From: Deltaproteobacteria bacterium
Lineage (GTDB): Bacteria > Myxococcota > XYA12-FULL-58-9
Length of the DNA: 64,000 nucleotides
Reading direction: 5' to 3'
Assembly: GCA_016218825.1 (NCBI GenBank)
Contig: JACRCV010000091.1
Location: 175,181 to 239,180 of the forward strand
Shown here: positions 40,229 to 49,646 of the stretch, piece by piece
Position numbering within the stretch: position 1 is the first letter of the stretch
Layout of the letters: each line of letters starts with the position of its first letter
Translations under genes and position numbers: made by a program
Notes under the pieces: model-generated
The model's input: the letters and a program-made list of their open reading frames with translations, nothing else
Databases searched by the model: none
What the model was told of the DNA's origin: nothing

Positions 40229-40606
40229 ATGCGAGCCCCCAAGACGCCGGACGCGACCACGATTTCGGGCCTGCAGGCCGAGGTGCAGCGCTTCTGCGAG
40301 GAGCGTGCCTGGGACCAGTTTCACGGCGCCAAGGACCTGGCGATCGGCGTCGTGACCGAAGCCGCCGAGCTCCTCGACCACTTCCGCTTCTTAGATGATG
40401 CGCAGGTCGCGGCGTTGCTCGCCGACGCCGCCAAGCGCGAGGCGGTGGAGGACGAGCTCGCCGACGTGCTGTTCTTCGTGCTCCGTTTCGCGCAGCGCTT
40501 TCACGTCGATCTCGCGGCGGCGCTCGGGCACAAGATGCAGAAGAACGCCGCCAAGTACCCGGTCGCCAAGGCCAAGGGCAAGAACGCCAAGTACGACGAG
40601 CTCTAA
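40229..40606 (+). CDS. MazG-like nucleotide pyrophosphohydrolase
   Basis: A 125-residue all-alpha NTP pyrophosphatase of the MazG/RS21-C6 type, which hydrolyses (often modified) dCTP or other NTPs to monophosphates. Metal-binding residues are visible in VTEAAELLDHFRF (EXXE-type motif) and VEDELADVLFFVLR (EXXD). Trp in ERAWDQFHG is typical of the dCTPase branch. A Lys-rich tail ends the protein. It diverges from recA and is followed by the beta-helix gene after 15 bases. Confidence 0.88.
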   Translation: MRAPKTPDATTISGLQAEVQRFCEERAWDQFHGAKDLAIGVVTEAAELLDHFRFLDDAQVAALLADAAKREAVEDELADVLFFVLRFAQRFHVDLAAALGHKMQKNAAKYPVAKAKGKNAKYDEL

Positions 40607-40621
40607 TAAGGAGGACCCTTC

Positions 40622-42586
40622 ATGGCGGCAATCGATCGATGTCCCGCTTGCGGCCCCTCTACGGTGTCGTTTCTCGCCCTGGGTGCCACCGTGCTGGCCG
40701 CGGCGTGCCACCGTGACGTGCCCCATGGCTGCGCCGGCGGCAAGGTCATGGTGGCCGGCGGCTGTCGCACGGTGTGCAACGGTCCGGGCGACTGCGCCGC
40801 GGGCGAGCTCTGCGCCGCCGGGATCTGCCAAACGTGCGACGCGGCGTCATGCGGCGCGCCCATCATCGAGGCGATCGACGGGACCGGGACCGGGGATGAC
40901 GCGGTCGGTCACACGGTGCATCACCTGCGAGACCGCCTGACGATCCGCGGCCGCTTCCTCGACGGCGCCACCGCGGCCTTGATCGGTCCGAACGGTCCGA
41001 CGTCGCTCGCGTCTTGTGGTGGCAGCGGCGACGCCGAGCTGGTGGTGCAGCTCCCCAGCCTTGTGGCGAGCGGCACCTACACCCTGCAAGTCAGCAACGA
41101 GATGGGCACCTGCGGCGCCGAGCTGCAGCTCCTGCAAGGGGAGCCCGGCGTCGGCCTCGCCGAGGTGCTCGCGGGGTGTGCCGACGGCCAGGTCCCCAAG
41201 CTCCAGGCCGACGTCTGGGCCTGTGGCGACGACGACGTGAGCGCGGCGGGCTCGGTGTCGTGGATCGACGTGACCGGCAGCGGCGCGGTCGCCGATGACG
41301 CCACCGACAACACCGCGGCCTTCAACGCCGCGATCGTGGCGGCGAGCACCGCCGGTGGCGGCACCGTCTATATTCCGCCCGGAACCTATCGCGTCGCGGC
41401 TCCCGTGGACCTGTTGTCGAAGGTGCACGTGCGCGGCGCCGGCGACGGCACTGTGATCCGCAACGTGGCCACCGGCACCGGCTCCGGCTACTACGCGTTT
41501 CGCGCCCTGTCTCGAGAAGGCGCGGTGCTCTCGGATCTTCGCCTCACCACCGATCGGAGCACCGCGTTTCAAGGGGGGGCGTTGATCGGCGGCGGCACCC
41601 GCAACCGCTTCGAGCGGCTGCACGTCGACTCGACCTCCTACCACGCCCTGGCGGTCGCGAACGGCGCCACGGACTTCGTGCTCGCGGACAACTACGTGAC
41701 CGGCACCGACTGGGACGAGAACGACATCGGCGTCGCGATCATGGTCATCGCCGGCAACGACAAGACGACGCGCGGCCAGGTGCGCGGCAACCTCGTCGAG
41801 GACCAGCTGGCGCCGGGAATCATGATCGACGCCGGCTCGATTCAGACCTCGAGCCTGCCGGCGACGATGGTCGGCGTCAGCGGCAACATCGTGCGCAACA
41901 CCGGCGACTACTGCATCGCGGTGTCGGGCGCACACCAGGTGCAAGTCGTCGGCAACCACCTCGAGCGTTGTGGCGCACAGCACCCGGCCCGGGAGGCGGC
42001 GGCGATCGCCGTCATCCAGGACAACGGCGACAACCCGGTGCCCGGGCCGACATACAGCGTCACGCACGGCAGCCTGATCGCCAACAACTCGATCTCGGCG
42101 CCGCAGACGACCGGCGTCCACGTCGAGGCGGCGACCGATCTCGCGATCGTCGGCAACGTCATCCTCAGTCCCGGCCAACATGCGAGCGGCGGCTATGGGA
42201 TCCGCATCCAGAGCGGTGGCGTCAACGGCGGCGGCAACCCGAGCGCCAGCGGCGTCCTGGTCGCCGGCAACGTCATCGACAACGTCGTGGACGCCGCGGC
42301 CGCCCTCCTCGGCACGATGCCGGCGGGGATCTTCGTCGCCGCGGGCCAGCTGAGGGTCGCGGTGCAGGGCAACATGATCTCGGGCCATCGAGACGTGCCG
42401 GCGGATATCCGCAGCACCGACGCACTGCTGCACCTGCCGGTCGGTGGCTCGACCTTCGCGCAGCTCGGCACCCCGGCGAACGGCTCGCTCGTCTACTGCT
42501 CCGACTGCGCACGAACGAGCCCCTGCACCGCCGGCGGCGGCGGCGCCATGGCGGCACGTCTGAACGGCGCGTGGGAATGTGACTGA
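40622..42586 (+). CDS. Exported right-handed beta-helix (pectate-lyase-like) protein
   Basis: A 654-residue exported protein. The N-terminus has a hydrophobic stretch ending in a Cys (LALGATVLAAACHRD), suggesting a lipoprotein, and a Cys-rich module (CRTVCNGPGDCAAGELC). Around residues 85-180 is an IPT/Ig-like domain. From about 215 begins a pectate-lyase superfamily fold (DNTAAFNAAIVAASTAGG, GTVYIPPGTYRV) with repeated GNxV/NNxI rungs (VSGNIVRNTGDY, VVGNHLERCG, VAGNVIDNVVD). The end has Cys pairs. Start ATG follows AGGAGG. Such proteins bind or cut polysaccharides; no catalytic site is evident. Confidence 0.82.
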   Translation: MAAIDRCPACGPSTVSFLALGATVLAAACHRDVPHGCAGGKVMVAGGCRTVCNGPGDCAAGELCAAGICQTCDAASCGAPIIEAIDGTGTGDDAVGHTVHHLRDRLTIRGRFLDGATAALIGPNGPTSLASCGGSGDAELVVQLPSLVASGTYTLQVSNEMGTCGAELQLLQGEPGVGLAEVLAGCADGQVPKLQADVWACGDDDVSAAGSVSWIDVTGSGAVADDATDNTAAFNAAIVAASTAGGGTVYIPPGTYRVAAPVDLLSKVHVRGAGDGTVIRNVATGTGSGYYAFRALSREGAVLSDLRLTTDRSTAFQGGALIGGGTRNRFERLHVDSTSYHALAVANGATDFVLADNYVTGTDWDENDIGVAIMVIAGNDKTTRGQVRGNLVEDQLAPGIMIDAGSIQTSSLPATMVGVSGNIVRNTGDYCIAVSGAHQVQVVGNHLERCGAQHPAREAAAIAVIQDNGDNPVPGPTYSVTHGSLIANNSISAPQTTGVHVEAATDLAIVGNVILSPGQHASGGYGIRIQSGGVNGGGNPSASGVLVAGNVIDNVVDAAAALLGTMPAGIFVAAGQLRVAVQGNMISGHRDVPADIRSTDALLHLPVGGSTFAQLGTPANGSLVYCSDCARTSPCTAGGGGAMAARLNGAWECD

Positions 42587-42712
42587 GCGTCCGGGTGCCA
42601 GCCGATCGCCTCGGCACCTTCCAAGCGCTCGTCGCGCCTCGAGCGAAGCCTCGACGGCGCCACCCGTTTTGCGCTAGTCCAAGCCCCAATCCGTGCGAAC
42701 CGGGAGGAGCTC

Positions 42713-42949
42713 ATGACCCGACAACCATCAACAGGCCGTTTCACGGCGGCGCTCTTCTTGTCGATGCTGATCCTGACCACCCTCGTCGTCGGCGGCATGC
42801 TCAAGGCCTGTGGCGAAGAGGAGTGCCTCGCCTGGGGCGAGAACTGCAGCCTCGATTACAAAGAGCAGAACTACGGCACGACCGACATCCAGTGCTGCCG
42901 CGGGCAGTGCACCGACCACGGCAGCGGCATCGTGACCTGCGGGTCCTGA
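42713..42949 (+). CDS. Small membrane-anchored Cys-rich protein
   Basis: A 78-residue protein with a strong ribosome-binding site (GGGAGGAGC). An N-terminal hydrophobic segment (AALFLSMLILTTLVVGG) acts as signal or anchor. The mature part has six to seven Cys (CGEEECLAWGENC, CCRGQC, VTCGS), a knottin-like spacing. No family recognised. Confidence 0.6.
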   Translation: MTRQPSTGRFTAALFLSMLILTTLVVGGMLKACGEEECLAWGENCSLDYKEQNYGTTDIQCCRGQCTDHGSGIVTCGS

Positions 42950-43158
42950 CCGTTCGGCCCCTGTCGCCTCGACTCCACACCGGAGCCAAAAGGCGCTCTG
43001 ATCTGGAGCCGTCCGGCTCCATCCCCCGCCGTGGCCCTCGACGCCGCCGCCCGCGCCGACGAAGGCCTGGTCAACATTGAAGTTTCCTCGCAGACAGCTC
43101 CGTACGTTGGCACGCCGTTCGCTAGAGCTGCAGACGGCGACGCAACCCGGAGGGGTCG

Positions 43159-45231
43159 ATGGCGAGTCACCCGCGAGAAATCCTGATCCTGATGTGGGTG
43201 TGGGTGGTTGCCGGACCCGCGGTCGCCGCCGACCCCTCGGACGCGATCTACAGCGACGAAACCGTGGCCCGCTTCGACCTGACGATCGCCGCCGCCGACT
43301 GGGACGAGATCGTCAACGACCCGGCGGGCGAAGGCGACACCTGGCAGCGCGCCACGATGACCTGGACGAATGGCGTCGAGACCGACGTCGTCGACGGCGT
43401 CGGCGTGAAGCGCAGCGGTCGCGGCACCCAGGCGCTCGTCACGCCCAAGCCGGCCATCCGCATCAGCTTCAACGAGTTCGAATACGACGCCGCGAAGCGC
43501 AAGTGGCGCGGCGTCAACCGCGTCAAGCTCGACTCGATGATCGGCAACACCGACCATACGATGATGCGCGACCGCATCGCCTATCGGATCTTCCGCGAGT
43601 TCGGCGCCGCCGCGCCCCGAGCCACCCACGGCCGGCTGTACGTCAACGGCGTCTACAAGGGCCTGTACACCGTCGAAGAGCCGGTGCGCAAACCCTTCGT
43701 CGCGTATCGCTGGGGCGAAGACCGCGGCAACCTCTACGACCGCGTCTTCTGGAAGCCCTACGTCTGGTTGGGCGCCGATCCGGCGGCCTACGTGCCGTCG
43801 CGTTTTGCCGCCGAGACCAACTACCCGGGTGGCGACTACAGCGACCTGGTAGAGCTCATCGACAGCCTCAACAACGTACCCGCCGATCAGATCCGCGCCC
43901 GCCTCGAAGCTCGCGTCAACATGGATTCTTTCTACTACCATGTCGCCGCGATGATCGCGGTCGGCGACGGCGACGGCCTGGCCCACTGGAGCGCCGTTGG
44001 CTGCTCCAACAACCACTGGTGGTATCACCGGCAGCAGACCGATCGGTTCGAGATCATCAAGTGGGACCCGGGAGCGTCCCTCGGCCTCTATGACGTCGCC
44101 GACGGCTTTGCGCTCGGCGAATCGCCGCTCTTCAACCAGTTCCAGGCGCCGCCGATCACCAAGTGGATCCTGAACGACGCCGTCGCTCAGGCCACCATCA
44201 AGACCCGAATCGGGCAGATCCTCAATGGGCCATTCGCGCGCGCCCCCGGCTGGATCGACGCCATCTACGCCCAGATCCGCGACGCGGCCTACGCCGACCC
44301 CAACAAAGGGGTCATCGCCGGCGCGGACGCGGACGGGTTCAGCAACGCCGACTTCGACGCCGCGACCGCGACCCTCAAGGACTGGTTCACCCGGCGCGCC
44401 GCCTTCCTGCGCACTCAGATCGGCGTCACCGCCAAAAACGAGGCCCAGTTCGTCGCGCAAACGGTCCCGACCGACATGAGCCCGAAGGCCGTCTACCCGG
44501 TGTCGGTGACGATGAAGAACGCCGGCGCCGTCACCTGGGCCGAGGCCTCCTACCGACTCGGCTCGGCGCTCTCCGAGAACGACACGCTCTGGGGCTTGAA
44601 CCGCGTAGCGCTCGCCGCCGGCAGCTCGATCGGCAGCGACCAGGAGGCGACTTTCGAGTGGACGGTGACCGCCCCGGCGACACCCGGAACCTACACCTTC
44701 GCCTGGCGGATGCGGCAGTCGGGCGTCGAGTGGTTCGGCGAATCGACGCCGGTCGTCACGGTCACCGTCAAGGCGGAGGATCCCGGCGCCGATGCGGACG
44801 GCGACGGCCTCCCTGACGGCTGGGAGCGCGAGCACTTCGGGACCCTCCAGGAAAGCCCCGCCGGTGACTTCGACACCGACGGGCTCGCCAACATCGACGA
44901 GCACCAGGCGGCGACTGATCCGACGTCGCCCGACACCGACGGCGACGGCATGACCGACAGCGCCGAGGTCGTGCTCGGGCTCGAGCCAACGGTGGCGGAC
45001 CAGGACAAGAACGGCTGTCTCGACGGCGACGACGATTGGGACCGGGACGGGGTGATGAATCGGACCGACCCCTCGACCCCCGGCGCCTGGAGCCGGGGCC
45101 ACGAGCCGCTGCCGGACCCCGCCGCTCTCGTCGCCGGGTGTCGGTCCCACGGCACCTCGCGCTCGGCGTGGCTGGTCGTGCTGTGCGCCTTCGCGTCACG
45201 GCGAAGACGGCCCGTTCGCGCCGGCTCCTAG
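43159..45231 (+). CDS. Secreted CotH-kinase-family protein with MYXO-CTERM-like tail
   Basis: A 690-residue exported protein. After a signal peptide (LILMWVWVVAGPAVAA) comes a CotH-like domain over residues 40-330. It has RVKLDSMIGNTDHTMMRDRI, HGRLYVNGVYKGLYTVEEPV and IIKWDPGASLG, the segments aligning with the ATP-binding and catalytic regions of CotH protein kinases. An Ig-like domain (about 445-545) follows, then thrombospondin type 3-like calcium repeats (DADGDGLPDGWE, DTDGDGMTDSAE). The end GCRSHGTSRSAWLVVLCAF plus RRRR resembles a MYXO-CTERM tag. ATG 43159 follows GGAGGGG. Confidence 0.85.
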   Translation: MASHPREILILMWVWVVAGPAVAADPSDAIYSDETVARFDLTIAAADWDEIVNDPAGEGDTWQRATMTWTNGVETDVVDGVGVKRSGRGTQALVTPKPAIRISFNEFEYDAAKRKWRGVNRVKLDSMIGNTDHTMMRDRIAYRIFREFGAAAPRATHGRLYVNGVYKGLYTVEEPVRKPFVAYRWGEDRGNLYDRVFWKPYVWLGADPAAYVPSRFAAETNYPGGDYSDLVELIDSLNNVPADQIRARLEARVNMDSFYYHVAAMIAVGDGDGLAHWSAVGCSNNHWWYHRQQTDRFEIIKWDPGASLGLYDVADGFALGESPLFNQFQAPPITKWILNDAVAQATIKTRIGQILNGPFARAPGWIDAIYAQIRDAAYADPNKGVIAGADADGFSNADFDAATATLKDWFTRRAAFLRTQIGVTAKNEAQFVAQTVPTDMSPKAVYPVSVTMKNAGAVTWAEASYRLGSALSENDTLWGLNRVALAAGSSIGSDQEATFEWTVTAPATPGTYTFAWRMRQSGVEWFGESTPVVTVTVKAEDPGADADGDGLPDGWEREHFGTLQESPAGDFDTDGLANIDEHQAATDPTSPDTDGDGMTDSAEVVLGLEPTVADQDKNGCLDGDDDWDRDGVMNRTDPSTPGAWSRGHEPLPDPAALVAGCRSHGTSRSAWLVVLCAFASRRRRPVRAGS

Positions 45232-45374
45232 ACGCCCCGGTCGGTGGCACACGAGCATGACCCTCCCTGCGGTGGCACGTCGGATCCTTGCCGCCTCGAC
45301 CCGGCTTCGGTAGGCTTCCGGCATCGCGCTGCCCGACGAGGGTGTTCGCCAGGTCCCAATGAGGAGGAAGGTCG

Positions 45375-46181
45375 ATGCGCACCTCTTTCGACGCCAAGGC
45401 CGTGCTCGCCGAGATCCCGCACCAGGTCGCGAAGTACGTCGCCTGGACCAAAGATCTGAACCCGCGGGATCACTCTCCGGCCCAGATCGGGAAGATCACC
45501 GCCAAGGACATCGCGTCCCTGAACGACAAGGACGTCGTGCCGGCGGTCGCGGACGCGTTCCAGCGGGTCGGCAAAGGACAACCGGTCGACGCGTCGAAGC
45601 TCATCGCCGAGCTCACCAAGACGCTGACCGCGGAGGTCAAGCGGGTCGCCGGAGCGCCGGGCTCCGCCGACGCCAAGGTCCTCGACCTCGACGAGCTCAA
45701 GGAGATCCCCGCGCCGCTGCGGGCGCTGGCGCTGCGGGCGTTGGCCTACTCCCACACCGAGGAGTTCGGCACCTTCGCCGACACCACGTTGGAGTTCGAC
45801 CGCCTCCGTGCCGCCGCCGACGGCGTCAAGCTGCCCGAGCTCTCCAAGGACGAGGTGAAGATCGCCACGACCTGGTTGAAGCACCACAACGAGGAGACCA
45901 CCGAGGTCACCATCCCCGAGACCTGGAAGGCGACCGGCGCCGCGGTGCCGGCGTCCGTCGTTCGGGCGCAGCGCGCCCTCAAGCGCGAATACGGCCGCGA
46001 CTACGCGGTGACGGTCTACCGGGACCCGAAGTCGAAGACCTTCGGCGTCTACGTGGCGTCGCTGAACGGTCCGAACGTCGAGCACCTGCACCTGTTCCGG
46101 CCAAGCGGCGACAAGATCGCGCACCTGAGCCTGAGCGACGACGGCTGCGTGCAGTCGGATCCGCCGTTCCCCGAGCGCTGA
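45375..46181 (+). CDS. Hypothetical protein, soluble
   Basis: A 268-residue protein without signal peptide or membrane helix. The first half is helical (VLAEIPHQVAKYVAWTKDL ... ALRALAYSHTEEFGTFADT). The last 70 residues look like a beta-sheet domain (RDYAVTVYRDPKSKTFGVYV, HLHLFRPSGDKIAHLSLS). ATG 45375 has an excellent AGGAGGAAGG site. I do not recognise a family. Confidence 0.7.
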   Translation: MRTSFDAKAVLAEIPHQVAKYVAWTKDLNPRDHSPAQIGKITAKDIASLNDKDVVPAVADAFQRVGKGQPVDASKLIAELTKTLTAEVKRVAGAPGSADAKVLDLDELKEIPAPLRALALRALAYSHTEEFGTFADTTLEFDRLRAAADGVKLPELSKDEVKIATTWLKHHNEETTEVTIPETWKATGAAVPASVVRAQRALKREYGRDYAVTVYRDPKSKTFGVYVASLNGPNVEHLHLFRPSGDKIAHLSLSDDGCVQSDPPFPER

Positions 46182-46303
46182 GCGGCGTCGGCCGCCGCCC
46201 GGCCGCAGCCATCGACCGACGCGATCGCGAGGTGCCGGTTCGTCAGGGCGTCAGCGCGAAAGCAGCGCGCTCAGCGCGTCCCTCGACTCCTATCCGTGGC
46301 GGG

Positions 46304-46633
46304 CTACTTCTTCGCCCGCAACGCCAACGGGCTCGAGCTCGTCCTCAAGAGCGCCGTCAGCACGTCGAGCAGCTGCCGGTCGCCGGCGACGCGCAACGGC
46401 CGGTCGGTGAAGCCCTCGGTCATCATCCGCCGCAGCTGCTCGGGATCGCAGTAGACGTCGAGGTCCGCCGCGGGCGGCGCGCTCTTCTCGACCCGACAGC
46501 CCTTGGCCCCGAGGCTCACGGTCCAGGTGGCGTCGCTCTGACCACTGACGTGAAACGCGATGACGCCGTGCTGGGCCGCGCTCGGTCGCGCCACCCGCAA
46601 GGACTCGGCGAGGAGGTGAAAGAAGGCGTCCAT
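46304..46633 (-). CDS. SCP2 sterol-carrier-like domain protein
   Basis: A 109-residue single-domain protein. The pattern VIAFHVSGQSDATWTVSLG, then CRVEKSAPPAADLDVYCD and LRRMMTEGFTDRPLRVAGDR, matches SCP2 folds, which bind lipids in a hydrophobic tunnel. It starts 22 bases after the stop of the large upstream gene, so the two are probably co-transcribed. Confidence 0.78.
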   Translation of the reverse strand: MDAFFHLLAESLRVARPSAAQHGVIAFHVSGQSDATWTVSLGAKGCRVEKSAPPAADLDVYCDPEQLRRMMTEGFTDRPLRVAGDRQLLDVLTALLRTSSSPLALRAKK

Positions 46634-46655
46634 CGTGATCTCCGCGGCTCGGGGG

Positions 46656-48788
46656 CTAGTCGTACTCGGCGTCGCGCTTGGCGAGCGCGGCGGCGTAGTG
46701 CAGATCGCCGAGCGTCGCGGCGCGACTCACGGCGCTGAGAAAGGCCTCCTCGCCTCGGCTGGAGAGCTGGTCGATGCGGGTGTCGTAGGCGTGCTCCAGC
46801 AGGCGCTTGGCGATGTCGAGCCGCTCGGCCTCCGGCATCCGCGCCAGCTTGCGGTCGACCTCGGCCACCAGCAGGTGGCACTGGCTGACCAAGTCCTCCC
46901 AGCTGCGCGCCGCGGCGATCGCGGCGGCGAAGCCCTCGGTGTCGGCCGGTGCCACACCCTGGCGCTCGAGCTCGGCCTCCAGGAAGATCCGGCGCCGCTC
47001 GGGTGCGGCCCACACCTGCCGGTCGAGACGCGCCGCCAGGGTGTCGATGTCGCCGAGGCCGCGCGGTGGCGACAGCGCCGCCAGGACCTTGTCGGGCTCG
47101 GCGCCGACCCTCAGGTACGCGGCCCATTCGCCGCGCTGTTCGAGGTGGAGGCGCAGCCGAGCGCGGGCCGACGCCGGCTCGGCGAAGACCGCGGTCGCGA
47201 GCTGTCGTTCGGCCGCCACGAGCGCCGCCGGCGATTGCGGCACCGGGATCGACTCGGCCTCCTTGGGCCGCATGCTCCCGGCGACCAGGCTGCACGCGAA
47301 CTTCCACGCTTTGTCGCGATAGTCGGCGTAGCGCCAACCCGCCGCCTGGATGTCATGCGCCAGCGAGCTGTCGGCCCAGACGCTGGCCGGGTGCACCGCC
47401 GGGCTCTCGAAGGTGCCGAGGCGCGCCAGCGTCGCGGCGTCGCTCGCGGTGGGATCCTCGATCCACGACAGGTGACTGGAGGTCGTCAACACCACGGCGT
47501 CGGGGCGCCGCGGCAACCCCTTGACGGCGACCGCGACCCCCGGCGTGTTCGGGACGTAGTCGAGGACGTTCGAGAGGTTCACCGCCGCGACCGGGCTGCC
47601 GTGCGCGGCGCACAGCGTGCCCACCCGGTCGATGATGCGCGGATCGGCGAGGTCGGCGGTGACCGCGAGGATTCGACCTTCGAGCGCCAGCCGCGTCAGG
47701 TGCGCGATCCTGGCCGGGGCGTCCGGTCCCTTGCACCAGATGTCGCCCGGCGCGTCGCCGAGGCGCTGGCCGAGCACCGCGAGCAGCCGCGGCAGCTTCT
47801 TCACCAGCGGCGCGGGCAGCCCCGCAGCCGTGAGCTCCGCCACCGTCTGCCCGAGGGTCGCGGGCCGCGCCGACGCCAACCGCAACGAGACCTCGGCGGC
47901 CCGGCGCTGGTCGTCCCAGCCGTTCTCTCGGCACTGGCGGTCGACGACCAACAGCACGCCGACGAAGACCTGGAGCGCGTCGTGCAACAACGGATCGATG
48001 TCGACGCTGATGATGAGGTCGGCGCCGAGCGTCGAGCCGACGTCGAGGATGCCGCCCGAGGCCCCGACCACCGCGCCGCCACGCCGCCCGAGCGTGGTGA
48101 GCGCCCGGTTCAGTCCGGGCTCGTTGGTGAAGGCGTGAAAGTCGCGGTCGTAGGTGCCGGTCGGGAACAGGCTCTGGTTTTCGCAGCCGGCGCTCAACAC
48201 CTCGTTGGCGGCCTGCATGCTGGCGAGCGCGGCTTGCGCGTCCGGGGTCTTCGGGCCGTTCGTTGCGAGGTAGCTCAGGCCGGCGGTCGCGAAGCTGTTC
48301 AGGGTCGCCGCCGCCCGCGCCTCGAGCGCGGCGGGCGCGCCGCCGGTCGACGCTTGCAGCAGCGCCGCGAGCCGGGCCTCGAGGGCCACCGACACGAACG
48401 CCAGGGACCGGGCCCCACCCGTCGCCACCGCCTGCGCGACGAGCGCGGTTGCCGTCGCCGCATCGAGGCTGCCGCCGGTCCGCAACGACTGCACGACCCC
48501 GGCCGCGAGCGTTTCGGCCGCGACGTCGGTCACTACGAGCGGCGCGTTCGGCAGGGCGTCGGCGAGGTAGCGCTCGGCGTCGATGAGGCGGAGCTGGAGG
48601 CCGGCGAGCTCGAGCTTCAGGTGATCGAAGGTGGGGACGCTCGGCGCCAGCGGCGGCAACGGCGCGCCCACCTCGCCGAGCTTCACGCCGTCCTTCGGCG
48701 CCTCGAGCGTGGGGGCCGCGGCCGGCGTCTGGCGCTCGATGAGAACCGGCGCGGACGGCAACGAGCTCGACACACCCTTCGCGGTCAT
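46656..48788 (-). CDS. Large protein with a methyltransferase-like Rossmann region
   Basis: A 710-residue soluble protein. Residues 1-200 are Ala-rich and helical. Residues 215-430 hold a Rossmann-like segment: AVVGASGGILDVGSTLG, ADLIISVDIDPLLHD, then RILAVTADLADPRIIDRV and AAVNLSNVLDYVPNTPG. The order resembles a SAM-dependent methyltransferase fold and is reminiscent of LIC_10091-type proteins, with weak support. The last 250 residues are helical (VAAERQLATAVFAEP, LVAEVDRKLARMPEAERL). Function unknown; the adjoining SCP2 gene hints at a lipid or hydrophobic substrate. Confidence 0.7.
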   Translation of the reverse strand: MTAKGVSSSLPSAPVLIERQTPAAAPTLEAPKDGVKLGEVGAPLPPLAPSVPTFDHLKLELAGLQLRLIDAERYLADALPNAPLVVTDVAAETLAAGVVQSLRTGGSLDAATATALVAQAVATGGARSLAFVSVALEARLAALLQASTGGAPAALEARAAATLNSFATAGLSYLATNGPKTPDAQAALASMQAANEVLSAGCENQSLFPTGTYDRDFHAFTNEPGLNRALTTLGRRGGAVVGASGGILDVGSTLGADLIISVDIDPLLHDALQVFVGVLLVVDRQCRENGWDDQRRAAEVSLRLASARPATLGQTVAELTAAGLPAPLVKKLPRLLAVLGQRLGDAPGDIWCKGPDAPARIAHLTRLALEGRILAVTADLADPRIIDRVGTLCAAHGSPVAAVNLSNVLDYVPNTPGVAVAVKGLPRRPDAVVLTTSSHLSWIEDPTASDAATLARLGTFESPAVHPASVWADSSLAHDIQAAGWRYADYRDKAWKFACSLVAGSMRPKEAESIPVPQSPAALVAAERQLATAVFAEPASARARLRLHLEQRGEWAAYLRVGAEPDKVLAALSPPRGLGDIDTLAARLDRQVWAAPERRRIFLEAELERQGVAPADTEGFAAAIAAARSWEDLVSQCHLLVAEVDRKLARMPEAERLDIAKRLLEHAYDTRIDQLSSRGEEAFLSAVSRAATLGDLHYAAALAKRDAEYD

Positions 48789-49005
48789 GCGTCACCCTAT
48801 TGGGGAGCCGGGACGGAAGCGCGCTCCCTCCCCGGCACCCTAACACGCGCGGTTGGCGGCGGCCATTGGGGGTGTAGCGACGGGACCGGCCACAATTCCT
48901 GTTTGTCGGCGCGCGGCGATGCTCTATACCGAGGCAGGGGGACAAGCCACGCGGCATGAAGCACGGACGGCCGTCGGGCGTGTGCCCGTAACCCAGGAGA
49001 TCTAC

Positions 49006-49602
49006 ATGCGGACAGCGTTCCTTGCGTTCTCGACCTCGATCGCGATCCTCGGTGGCGCCGCCACCGCTTCGGCGCAGAGCTTCGGCTCGCCCGGCGTCAT
49101 CGCCCCGGGCGGCAACGTGTCGTTCTACTACCTCAAGAGCTCGCCCCCCGAGGGGAGCTCGACGTCGAGCACCAGCGTCGTGCTGATGCCGACGGTGATG
49201 TACTTCGTCATCGACAACCTCGCCGTCGGCGGCCAGGTCATCCTCAACACCTCGAGCAGTGATCGGACCTCCTCGAGCGCGTACGGCCTGGCCCCCGCGG
49301 TCGGCTACAACGTGCCGTTCTCGGACGTGCTGAGCGTGTTTCCGTCCCTGATGGTGGGGTTCCAGACCGGCAGCAGCGAGTACACCTTCTCGACCGGCGG
49401 CAAGATGAAGAGCTCGTCGACGAAGCTCGCCGCGATCGTCGACGCCCCGGTCCTCTTCCACCACGGAAACTTCTTCATCGGCGGCGGACCCAACCTGTCG
49501 TTCGATCTGATGGCCAAAGAGACGCCCGACGGCGGCAGCTCGGTGGACGCCCACAAGCTCATGATGCTCGGGGTCTCGAGCTTCATCGGCGGCTGGTTCT
49601 AG
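49006..49602 (+). CDS. Outer-membrane beta-barrel-like protein
   Basis: A 198-residue exported protein. A signal peptide (MRTAFLAFSTSIAILGGAATASA) is followed by about eight amphipathic strands rich in Ser/Thr/Gly (VVLMPTVMYFVIDNLAVGG, FFIGGGPNLSFDLM) and ends in IGGWF, an outer-membrane type aromatic C-terminus. ATG 49006 follows AGGAGA. An OmpA/OmpW-size small barrel is the best reading. Confidence 0.8.
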   Translation: MRTAFLAFSTSIAILGGAATASAQSFGSPGVIAPGGNVSFYYLKSSPPEGSSTSSTSVVLMPTVMYFVIDNLAVGGQVILNTSSSDRTSSSAYGLAPAVGYNVPFSDVLSVFPSLMVGFQTGSSEYTFSTGGKMKSSSTKLAAIVDAPVLFHHGNFFIGGGPNLSFDLMAKETPDGGSSVDAHKLMMLGVSSFIGGWF

Positions 49603-49613
49603 ACCACGCTCCT

Positions 49614-49645
49614 CCTTTGATTCCCGCGCGGCCGCGGCGGCCGCC
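49614..49645. repeat. Intergenic palindromic repeat, copy B (shortened)
   Basis: CCTTTGATTCCC is followed by a hairpin with a 7-bp stem GCGGCCG-CGG-CGGCCGC (49628-49644). The left flank is the same as in copies A and C but the right part is missing where the chemoreceptor gene ends. It lies between convergent genes. Confidence 0.7.
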
Positions 49646-49646
49646 T

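Noticed and set aside
42871..45150. Minus-strand frame opposite the CotH-like gene, and similar frames opposite pepF, lon and the 710-residue protein
   Set aside because: Shadows of clear genes with signal peptides, ribosome-binding sites and domain motifs.
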